DNA of 64,000 bases from Pseudomonadota bacterium. Lineage in GTDB: Bacteria; Pseudomonadota; Alphaproteobacteria; Acetobacterales; Acetobacteraceae. Made by a program: the position numbers and the translations under genes. The stretch lies in contig JAKADX010000004.1 of the NCBI GenBank assembly GCA_021818505.1, positions 62,001 to 126,000 on the forward strand, read 5' to 3'. The notes under the pieces were generated by a model. It worked only from the letters and a program-made list of their open reading frames with translations, was not told the origin of the DNA and did not search any database. The stretch's first letter is position 1. Every line of letters begins with the position of its first letter. Below are positions 30,828 through 37,829 of the stretch, piece by piece.

Positions 30828-31245
30828 TCTCCCAGTAGCCGGTCTCGTCATCCAGCCGCGCCCGTTCGATCCCGCGGAAATCGGCGAAAGAGGTGATGCC
30901 GGCCAGCCGCCCCTGATGCACCACCGGAACGTGGCGAAAGCCGCCGTCGCGCATCAGGTGCAGCGCCTCGATCGCGTTCGCCCCCGCCGGCAGCGTGGCC
31001 GGGTCAGGCGTCATCACCTCGGCCAGCGTGGTCCGCGCCGCGCTGCGTCCCTCCGCCAGCACCCGCCCGATCGCGTCGCGGCCGGTGAAGATGCCCAGCA
31101 GCTTGCCGTCCTCGTCGGTCACCAGGATGGCGCCGACCTTGCGTTCGCGCATCAGCCGCGCAGCCTGCCTGACAGTCGCGCTCGGCGGCAGCGTTACCGG
31201 CGCGCGCGAGCGGCAGATTTCCATGAGGTGGCGATGCTGGGTCAT
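30820..31245 (-). CDS. CBS-pair protein
   Basis: 141 residues, consisting almost only of two CBS repeats: from about residue 12 (RAPVTLPPSATVRQAARLMRERKVGAILV, with GIFTGRD) and from about 77 (VMTPDPATLPAGANAIEALHLM, with GFRHVPVV). The C-terminus ends in a short acidic tail. Proteins of this form act as nucleotide-responsive sensors or partners for other enzymes. ATG 31245 has GGAGG at normal spacing; the longer frame to 31521 is a shadow of the next gene. A FixK-type box lies 56 bases upstream. Confidence 0.9.
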   Translation of the reverse strand: MTQHRHLMEICRSRAPVTLPPSATVRQAARLMRERKVGAILVTDEDGKLLGIFTGRDAIGRVLAEGRSAARTTLAEVMTPDPATLPAGANAIEALHLMRDGGFRHVPVVHQGRLAGITSFADFRGIERARLDDETGYWEIM

Positions 31246-31300
31246 GCGCGGCCTCCGTCCGATGCGCGGGCAATATGCGCTCCGGCCGCCGCCGTCGCCA

Positions 31301-31314
31301 TTGCGCCATGTCAA
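31301..31314. promoter_or_regulatory. FixK-type binding site upstream of the CBS gene
   Basis: TTGCGCCATGTCAA fits the relaxed FixK2 consensus TTG(A/C)-N6-(T/G)CAA, although it matches the stricter FNR consensus on the right half only. The centre is about 62 bases upstream of the CBS ATG. A class II geometry gives a transcript start near 31266 and a leader of about 21 bases. The box overlaps the last codon of the alcohol dehydrogenase gene. This is the weakest of the three boxes. Confidence 0.4.
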
Positions 31315-32312
31315 CCGTCCGTGACCGGTGTGGTCAGCAACACCGCGGCTCCACTCAGCCGTCCCTGCCGCAGATCGGCCAGGGCTTCGTTGGCGCGTTC
31401 GAGCCTGTAGGGGACGGTCGCGACGCGCACCGGCACCTGTGGCGCGAGGGCCAGGAATTCCTCGGCGTCGCGGCGCGTCAGGTTCGCGACCGAGCGGATC
31501 GCGCGCTCCCGCCACAGCCACTCGTAGGGGAAGGAGGGGATGTCGCTCATGTGGATGCCGCCGCAGACTACGACGCCTCCCGGCGCGGTGGCCCGCAGCG
31601 CCGCCGGTACCAGCGCGCCGACCGGGGCGAAGATCAGCGCCGCGTCCAGCTTCTCGGGCGGCATCTCGTCCGACCCGCCGGCCCAGCCGCCGGTGATCGC
31701 CCGCGCGAAGTCCTGCGCCGCCGTGTCGCCCGGCCGGGTGAAGGAATAGAGCGCGCGGCCCTGCCAGCGTGCGACCTGCGCGATGATGTGTGCCGCCGCG
31801 CCGAAGCCGTAGATGCCGATGCGCCGTGCGTCGCCCGCCATGCGCAACGTGCGGTAGCCGATCAGGCCGGCGCAGAGCAGCGGCGCTGCGTCCTGGTCGC
31901 TATAGCGGCCGGGGATGGCGAAACAGAACCGCTCGTCGGCGACGGTGTATTCGCCATACCCGCCGTCGATCTGATAGCCGGTGAACCGCGCCCGCTCGCA
32001 CAGGTTCTCCCGCCCCGAGCGGCAGTATTCGCACTCCCCGCAGGTCCAGCCGAGCCAGGGGATGCCAACGCGCGCGCCGAGCGGAAATTTGGTCGCGCCC
32101 TCGCCCCGCGCAACCACGCGCCCGACAATCTCGTGGCCCGGCACCAAAGGGAGCTTTGGTTCGGTCAGGTCGCCATCGACCACGTGCAGGTCAGTGCGGC
32201 AGACCGCGCAGGCGGCGACACGCACCAGCACCTGATGCGGGCCGGGCGCCGGCACCGGGATATCGGCGAGGCGCAACGGCTGGCGCTGCGCGCGCAACTG
32301 CATGACCTGCAT
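31311..32312 (-). CDS. Zinc-dependent alcohol dehydrogenase
   Basis: 333 residues. Medium-chain dehydrogenase/reductase. The catalytic zinc site is formed by Cys38 in CAVCRTDLH with the GHEIVG glutamate-histidine segment; the structural zinc site is the four-Cys CGECEYCRSGRENLC. The nucleotide-binding turn is IGIYGFGAAAHIIAQVA. The middle LLCAGLIGYRTLR belongs to the AdhA-like group. Oxidation of primary alcohols or the reverse is expected from the family; the substrate is unknown. GGAGG precedes the ATG at 32312. It lies downstream of the SDR and amino-acid dehydrogenase genes on the same strand. Confidence 0.92.
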   Translation of the reverse strand: MQVMQLRAQRQPLRLADIPVPAPGPHQVLVRVAACAVCRTDLHVVDGDLTEPKLPLVPGHEIVGRVVARGEGATKFPLGARVGIPWLGWTCGECEYCRSGRENLCERARFTGYQIDGGYGEYTVADERFCFAIPGRYSDQDAAPLLCAGLIGYRTLRMAGDARRIGIYGFGAAAHIIAQVARWQGRALYSFTRPGDTAAQDFARAITGGWAGGSDEMPPEKLDAALIFAPVGALVPAALRATAPGGVVVCGGIHMSDIPSFPYEWLWRERAIRSVANLTRRDAEEFLALAPQVPVRVATVPYRLERANEALADLRQGRLSGAAVLLTTPVTDG

Positions 32313-32364
32313 GATCCCGCCTCCGGTTTCGTCCGATCCTGCATCCCGGCGGCGCGGCGGCGGA

Positions 32365-33312
32365 TCACGTCACCGGCAACGGCGCCTCGACCGACACGCC
32401 GACCAGCCGCTCGGACTCCTCCCACAGCCGTGCCGCCGGTGCGGCATCCCTGGCGGCCGGGCTGACCCGCGCAGGACCTGGCGGACCCTTGGTTTCGGAG
32501 CGGTTCCGCGGGCCATAATAGGCCCCGCCGCGGGCGTCGGGGTCGGTGGCGGCGAACAGGACGGGCAGCGCCCCGGCCGCCGCCGATTGCGCCAGCAGCG
32601 GCCAGATCAGCTCGGCGATCCGGTAGCGCCACGCGCCCGCTCCGCCGCCGGCGACCGGCCCGTTGGCGATGATGCTGGTGCGCGCCCAACCCGGATGCGC
32701 CGCCACCCCCACCACGCCCCAGCCGGCCGCGAGACTGCGGCGTTGCAGTTCGAAGGCGAACATCAGCATGGCGAGCTTGGATTCACCGTAGGCGCCCCAG
32801 GGCGAATACCGCTGCGATTGCAGGTCGTCGAAGCGGATCGTGGCCCGCAAATGCGCGAGGCTGCTGACGTTGACCACGCGCGCTGCCCCCGCCCGGCGCA
32901 GCAGCGGCAACAGCCGCAGCGTGAGCGCGAAATGGCCCAGGTAGTTGGTGCCGAACTGCATCTCGAACCCGTCCGCGGTGATCTTCCGCTGCGGCAGCGC
33001 CATGACGGCGGCGTTGTTGACCAGCAGATCGAGCGGCCGGCCCTCCGCCGCCATCTGGTCGGCGAGCGCCGCCACCGAGGCGAGGCTGGCCAGGTCAAGC
33101 ATCCCGTGGCGCACGGCCGCGGCGGGATGGATGGCGCGGATGCGTTCCAGTGCCGCGCTCGCCTTCTGCGCGTTGCGCGCGGCCAGCACCACCTCCGCCC
33201 CAGCGCCGGCCAGTGCCAGCGCGGTCGCGTAGCCGATCCCGCTACTGGCGCCGGTGACGACGGCCAACCGTCCGGTCTGATCGGGAATGTCCCGAAGGCT
33301 CCATCCGCCCAC
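32365..33312 (-). CDS. Short-chain dehydrogenase/reductase
   Basis: 315 residues from the GTG at 33312, which has GAGAGAGG just upstream and gives a normal N-terminus ([20 protein letters not shown]); the frame is open to 33441. Cofactor motif TGASSGIG, the NNA motif (LLVNNAAVM), the active-site YGESK (Y-x3-K) and a conserved NVSS are present, as in retinol/WW-domain type SDRs. The C-terminal part mentions no membrane segment. The substrate is unknown. The 52-base gap to the alcohol dehydrogenase suggests a shared transcript. Confidence 0.88.
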   Translation of the reverse strand: MGGWSLRDIPDQTGRLAVVTGASSGIGYATALALAGAGAEVVLAARNAQKASAALERIRAIHPAAAVRHGMLDLASLASVAALADQMAAEGRPLDLLVNNAAVMALPQRKITADGFEMQFGTNYLGHFALTLRLLPLLRRAGAARVVNVSSLAHLRATIRFDDLQSQRYSPWGAYGESKLAMLMFAFELQRRSLAAGWGVVGVAAHPGWARTSIIANGPVAGGGAGAWRYRIAELIWPLLAQSAAAGALPVLFAATDPDARGGAYYGPRNRSETKGPPGPARVSPAARDAAPAARLWEESERLVGVSVEAPLPVT

Positions 33313-33489
33313 CGCCTCTCTCCCGTATCGCTCGGCGAACCGACTTGTTGCGCCGGGGAGATCCGGAAGTCGAGGGTATCTCTCGAGGGCCGCTCTCGCA
33401 TCAGCCTTGCGCTCCGGCCAACGGCCTGGATCGGAAGCCAACCGATTGGGGACTCCGTCCGATGTGAACCGATGGAAACCCCTGCCGGG

Positions 33490-34746
33490 TCACGGGAACA
33501 GCCCGCGGACCCTCTTCGCATCGCGGACCTTTGCCACACCGATCGCCATTGCCGCGGTGCGGTTCGACACCTTCTCCCGCGCGGCACGGTCGAGCACCTG
33601 GACGAAGGCGCGTTGCAGCGCGCGGTAGAGCCGATCGTTCACTTCGGCCTCGTCCCAGAAGAACTGCTGCAGGTCCTGGATCCACTCGAAGTAACTGACG
33701 ATGACGCCGCCAGCATTGCACAGGATATCCGGAATCACGAAGATTTCCGGCCGAAGTTGCAGCACTGCGTCGGCGTCCGGCGTGGTCGGGCCGTTGGCGC
33801 CCTCGGCCAGCACGCGGCATTGCAGGCGCTGCGCGGTGGCGCCGTCGATCACCCGTTCCATGGCTGCCGGCACCAGGATATCGCAGGGCTGCTCCAGCAG
33901 CGCAGCGGGGTCGAACGCCAGTTCGTTGGAGAAGCCGGCGAGCTTGCCGGCAACGGCGGCGTGGCGCAGCAGGGCAGGCACATCGAGGCCCTTGGGATCG
34001 AAGTAGCAGGCGGTATGGTCCGCGACGCCCAGGACTTTCGCCCCGCGCGCCGCCAACGCCGCCGCCGTCACCGACCCGACATTGCCGAAGCCCTGCACGA
34101 TCGCGGTCGCCCCCGTCATGGGCAGGCCGAGCCGGTCCATCGCCCGCTCCACCAGGTAGGCGACGCCGCGCCCAGTGGCCTCGCGCCGGCCGAGCGTACC
34201 GCCGGTCGCGACCGGCTTGCCGGTGACGATCTCGGTCACCGTCTGCCCCTGGTACATGGAATATGTGTCCATGAACCAGGCCATCACCTGCTCGTTGGTG
34301 CCCATATCGGGCGCCATTACGTCGGTATGCGGCCCGACGAAGGGAATCATTTCCTGCATGTAGCGCCGCGAGAGCCCCTCAAGCTCGCGGAGCGAGAGCG
34401 AATAGGGATCGACCGTCACGCCCCCCTTGGCGCCGCCATAGGGCAGACCGGCCAGCGCGCACTTCCAGCTCATCCACACCGCGAGCGCCGCGACCTCGCC
34501 GATATCGACGCTGGGGGCGAAACGGGTGCCGCCCTTGGTTGGACCGAGCGTCAGGTGGTGCTGCACGCGGAAGCCCTGATACACCGCCAGCCGGCCGTCG
34601 TCCCGGTGCACCGGACAGGAGACCGCGATGGCGCGCTTGGGATAGAGCAGCCGGTCGCGCTCGTCGGCGGGGATGTCGAGATGGTCGGCGATGCTGTGGA
34701 ACTGGGTGCGGGCCATGTCGAATACCGGCCCTGAATAGATGTTCAT
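33490..34746 (-). CDS. Glu/Leu-type amino-acid dehydrogenase (NAD-linked glutamate dehydrogenase)
   Basis: 418 residues, the length of the hexameric RocG/GudB group. The catalytic Lys region is seen in MSWKCALAGLPYGGAKGGVTVDP, the second site in PAPDMGTNEQVMAWF-like APDMGTNEQ, and the Rossmann motif in AIVQGFGNVGSVTAAAL. Full motifs of the Glu/Leu/Phe/Val dehydrogenase family are kept; glutamate is the most likely substrate (reversible oxidative deamination), but this is inferred. ATG 34746 faces the divergent LysR gene across 84 bases that contain a perfect dyad. Confidence 0.88.
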   Translation of the reverse strand: MNIYSGPVFDMARTQFHSIADHLDIPADERDRLLYPKRAIAVSCPVHRDDGRLAVYQGFRVQHHLTLGPTKGGTRFAPSVDIGEVAALAVWMSWKCALAGLPYGGAKGGVTVDPYSLSLRELEGLSRRYMQEMIPFVGPHTDVMAPDMGTNEQVMAWFMDTYSMYQGQTVTEIVTGKPVATGGTLGRREATGRGVAYLVERAMDRLGLPMTGATAIVQGFGNVGSVTAAALAARGAKVLGVADHTACYFDPKGLDVPALLRHAAVAGKLAGFSNELAFDPAALLEQPCDILVPAAMERVIDGATAQRLQCRVLAEGANGPTTPDADAVLQLRPEIFVIPDILCNAGGVIVSYFEWIQDLQQFFWDEAEVNDRLYRALQRAFVQVLDRAAREKVSNRTAAMAIGVAKVRDAKRVRGLFP

Positions 34747-34781
34747 GCGGCGCTGGCTCCCTTGTTCCCGCGACGGGGCAA

Positions 34782-34807
34782 CCCACGGTAGCATGTTGTG
34801 CCGTGGG
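34782..34807. promoter_or_regulatory. Perfect dyad between the dehydrogenase and lysR, candidate operator
   Basis: CCCACGG (34782-34788) and CCGTGGG (34801-34807) are perfect 7-bp arms with a 12-base spacer. It lies in the 84-base gap between two divergent starts. This placement is typical for a LysR-type regulator that controls itself and a divergent gene. It does not carry an obvious T-N11-A core. The adjacent lysR could also act on the fds operon downstream. Confidence 0.45.
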
Positions 34808-34830
34808 CGGCGCGGGCCTAGTACGCCGCT

Positions 34831-35721
34831 GTGATCGAGAAGCTCGAATACCTGCTGGCGTTGGCCGAGGCGCGGCATTTCGGCCGCGCCGCCGCCGCCT
34901 GCGGCACCACGCAGCCGACGCTCTCGGCGGGGATCAAGCAGCTGGAGGAAAGCCTGGGCGTGCTGCTGGTCGAGCGCGGCAGCCGCTTCCGCGGCTTCAC
35001 CGCCGCCGGCGAGCGGACGCTTGAGTGGGCGCGGCGGATCGTCGGCGACACGCGCGCGATGCGCCAGGAGATCGCGGCACTGCGCTCGGCGCTGTCCGGC
35101 CAGTTGCGGCTGGCCGTGATCCCGACCGTGATGCCGATGCTGACACGGCTCACGCTGCCGTTCGCCATCCAGCATCCGCAGGTAACCCTGACCATCCTCT
35201 CGCGCACCTCCGACGAGGTGCTGTCGCTGCTCGAGAACCTCGAGGCGGATGCCGGCATCACCTACATCGACAACGAGCCGGTCGGACGCGTGGTGGCGGT
35301 GCCGCTGTATCGCGAGCGGTTCCGGCTGATCTGCCGCAGCGGCTCCGTGTTCGCCGGGCGGCGGTCGGTGCGCTGGGCCGAGTTGGCCGGGGTGAAGCTG
35401 GCGCTGCTGACCCCGGATATGCAGAACCGCCGCATCATCGACCGCGCCCTGCACCAGGCCGGCGTCGCGCCTGATGTGACCGTCGAGTCCGATTCCATGG
35501 TCGCCCTGCTGTCCCACCTGCGAACAGGCGCCTGGGCAAGCGTGCTGCCGGTGCAATGGATGGAGACGCTGGCGCTCGCGCCCGGCGTGGAGGCGCTCGC
35601 GCTGGAGGAGCCGGAGGTCGCAAACACGGTCGGCCTGGTGGTGCCCCATCGCGAGCCGCTACCGGTGCTCTCGGCGGCGCTGGTGGCGGTGGCGCGTTCC
35701 CTGGCACCGGAAGCCGCCTGA
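34831..35721 (+). CDS. LysR-family transcriptional regulator, possibly FdsR-like
   Basis: 296 residues with GTG start. The N-terminal winged helix reads MIEKLEYLLALAEARHFGRAAAACGTTQPTLSAGIKQLEESLGVLLVERGSRFRGFTAAG. The C-terminal periplasmic-binding-protein-like effector domain occupies about residues 90-290. LysR genes next to fdsGBACD operons are common and are called fdsR in some beta- and alphaproteobacteria; the present gene sits in that position, same strand, 85 bases before fdsG. A GC hairpin (35762-35779, CGCCGGC/GCCGGCG) lies in that gap. Regulation of the fds operon is inference; the dyad in the divergent region suggests it also regulates itself. Confidence 0.9.
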   Translation: MIEKLEYLLALAEARHFGRAAAACGTTQPTLSAGIKQLEESLGVLLVERGSRFRGFTAAGERTLEWARRIVGDTRAMRQEIAALRSALSGQLRLAVIPTVMPMLTRLTLPFAIQHPQVTLTILSRTSDEVLSLLENLEADAGITYIDNEPVGRVVAVPLYRERFRLICRSGSVFAGRRSVRWAELAGVKLALLTPDMQNRRIIDRALHQAGVAPDVTVESDSMVALLSHLRTGAWASVLPVQWMETLALAPGVEALALEEPEVANTVGLVVPHREPLPVLSAALVAVARSLAPEAA

Positions 35722-35806
35722 TCGGGAAATTCGATCGGGCGATGGCCGCGCATGGGTTGATCGCCGGCGCCTGCCGGCGCATCTGACTAGGGCACGCGGA
35801 GGAAAC

Positions 35807-36277
35807 ATGCGCGCTCCCGAACCCTGGAACCCCGATCGCGCCGCCGAGGTGATCGCCCGGCACAAGGACGCCCCCGGCGCCCTCCTGCCGCTGCTGCACG
35901 AGTTGCAGGGCGTGTTCGGCTGCATCCCCGATGAGGCCGTCCGGCCGGTCGCCGAGGCACTCAATCTCAGCCGTGCCGAGGTGCATGGCGTGGTCAGCTT
36001 CTACCATGATTTCCGCCGTGACCCGGCCGGCCGCCACGTGCTCAAGCTCTGCCAGGCGGAGGCCTGCCAGTCGATGGGTTGCCGGTCGTTGGCCGCGGAG
36101 GTCGAACAGCGTCTCGGCGTGCGTCTGGGCGAAACCACGGCGGACGGTCGCGTGACGGTCGAGGCGGTCTATTGCCTCGGCCTGTGTGCAACCGCGCCCT
36201 CGGCGATGCTGGACGGACAGGTGGTCGGGCGGTTGACGCCGGCGCGGGTCGAGGCGCTGTTGGAGACGCTGCCATGA
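35807..36277 (+). CDS. fdsG: NAD-dependent formate dehydrogenase gamma subunit (NuoE-like)
   Basis: 156 residues. Homologue of the complex I 24-kDa subunit with a thioredoxin-like [2Fe-2S] domain. The ligands are Cys82, Cys87, Cys123 and Cys127 (C-x4-C and C-x3-C). The motif VHGVVSFYHDFR is typical. GGAGGA precedes the ATG. It overlaps fdsB by 4 bases (ATGA). In soluble FDHs of the Fds type it forms the NADH-diaphorase part with FdsB. Confidence 0.95.
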   Translation: MRAPEPWNPDRAAEVIARHKDAPGALLPLLHELQGVFGCIPDEAVRPVAEALNLSRAEVHGVVSFYHDFRRDPAGRHVLKLCQAEACQSMGCRSLAAEVEQRLGVRLGETTADGRVTVEAVYCLGLCATAPSAMLDGQVVGRLTPARVEALLETLP

Positions 36278-37818
36278 CCGTCCGCGTGTTCGTCCCCGGC
36301 GATGCGGCTGCGGTCGCGGTTGGCGCAGATGCGGTGGCGGCGGCGCTCACCCGCCATGCGCCGGAGGCGCGGCTGGTGCGCAGCGGTTCGCGCGGTCTGT
36401 TCTGGCTGGAGCCACTCATCGAGGTTGAGACTCCGCAGGGACGGATCGGCTTTGGCCCGGTCGCGGCCGAGGACGTGCCGGGTCTGCTGGCCGCGGGGCT
36501 GCTGGACGGCGGGGCGCATCCGCTGCGCCTCGGCCGGCCGGAGGAATTGCCGTTCCTCAAACGCCAGACGCGGCTGACCTTCGCGCGCTGCGGAATCGTC
36601 GATCCGCGCAGCCTTGACGACTATCGCGCGCATGGCGGCTGGAAGGGCCTGGAGCGCGCCATCGCGCTCGGCCCGGCGACAGCGCTGGAGGAGGTGGTGC
36701 AGTCCGGCCTGCGCGGGCGCGGCGGGGCGGGATTCCCGACGGGGATCAAGTGGCGCACCGTAGCGCAGACGCAGGCTGCACAGAAATACATCGTCTGCAA
36801 CGCCGATGAGGGCGACAGCGGCACGTTTTCCGACCGCATGGTCATGGAGGGCGACCCGTTCGTGCTCATCGAGGGCATGGTCATCGCAGGTTTCGCCGTC
36901 GGCGCGACCAAGGGCTACGTCTATGTCCGCTCGGAATACCCACACGCGATCGCGACGTTCGGCGATGCGCTGACCATCGCCCGTGCCGCCGGCTATCTCG
37001 GCGCGAATGTCGCCGATGGCGGCTTCGCGTTCGATATCGAGGTGCGGGTCGGCGCCGGGGCCTATGTCTGCGGCGAGGAAACCGCACTGCTGGACAGCCT
37101 GGAGGGTAAGCGCGGGCAGGTTCGCGCCAAGCCGCCGCTGCCGGCGCATCAGGGGCTGTTCGGCCAGCCCACGGTCATCAACAACGTCATCTCGCTCGCC
37201 ACGGTGCCGACGATCCTCGCTGACGGCGCCGCGCGCTATCGCGATTTCGGCATGGGGCGCTCGCGCGGCACCATGCCGATCCAACTCGCGGGCAACGTCC
37301 GCCATGGCGGGCTGTTCGAAACTGCGTTCGGCATGACGCTGGGCGAACTGGTCGATGACATCGGCGGCGGCACGGCCAGCGGGCGGCCGGTGCGCGCGGT
37401 GCAGGTGGGTGGGCCGCTGGGTGCGTATTTCCCGCGTGCGCTGTTCGACACGCCATTCGACTATGAGGCGTTCACGGCCAAGGACGGCCTCATCGGTCAC
37501 GGCGGCATCGTGGTGTTCGACGACACGGTGGACATGGCGGAGCAGGCGCGCTTCGCGATGGAGTTCTGCGCCATTGAATCGTGCGGCAAATGCACGCCCT
37601 GCCGTATCGGCTCGACGCGCGGGGTAGAAGTGGTGGAGCGCATCATGCGCGGCGAGAACGTCGCCGCCAGCCGCGCGCTGCTGACCGACCTGTGCAACAC
37701 GCTGAAGTTCGGCTCGCTGTGCGCGCTGGGCGGCTTCACGCCCTATCCGGTGATGAGCGCGCTGACGCACTTTCCCGAGGATTTCGCCGGCCCGCGCCTG
37801 CGCGTGGCGGCCGAGTGA
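36274..37818 (+). CDS. fdsB: NAD-dependent formate dehydrogenase beta subunit (NuoF-like, FMN)
   Basis: 514 residues. An N-terminal 95-residue thioredoxin-like domain without cysteine precedes the NuoF core. The glycine-rich FMN/NADH motif GRGGAGFPTG lies at about 148-157, with NADEGDSGTF after it. The [4Fe-4S] motif is ESCGKCTPCRIG near 430. The subunit carries FMN and hands electrons from formate to NAD+. It overlaps fdsG by 4 bases and is followed by fdsA after 11 bases. Confidence 0.95.
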   Translation: MTVRVFVPGDAAAVAVGADAVAAALTRHAPEARLVRSGSRGLFWLEPLIEVETPQGRIGFGPVAAEDVPGLLAAGLLDGGAHPLRLGRPEELPFLKRQTRLTFARCGIVDPRSLDDYRAHGGWKGLERAIALGPATALEEVVQSGLRGRGGAGFPTGIKWRTVAQTQAAQKYIVCNADEGDSGTFSDRMVMEGDPFVLIEGMVIAGFAVGATKGYVYVRSEYPHAIATFGDALTIARAAGYLGANVADGGFAFDIEVRVGAGAYVCGEETALLDSLEGKRGQVRAKPPLPAHQGLFGQPTVINNVISLATVPTILADGAARYRDFGMGRSRGTMPIQLAGNVRHGGLFETAFGMTLGELVDDIGGGTASGRPVRAVQVGGPLGAYFPRALFDTPFDYEAFTAKDGLIGHGGIVVFDDTVDMAEQARFAMEFCAIESCGKCTPCRIGSTRGVEVVERIMRGENVAASRALLTDLCNTLKFGSLCALGGFTPYPVMSALTHFPEDFAGPRLRVAAE

Positions 37819-37829
37819 GGGACCGACCG

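Noticed and set aside
33313-33441. Extending the SDR gene to the upstream ATG at 33441
   Set aside because: The extra 43 residues are Arg/Pro-rich, unlike SDR N-termini, and the GTG at 33312 has a strong ribosome site just before it.
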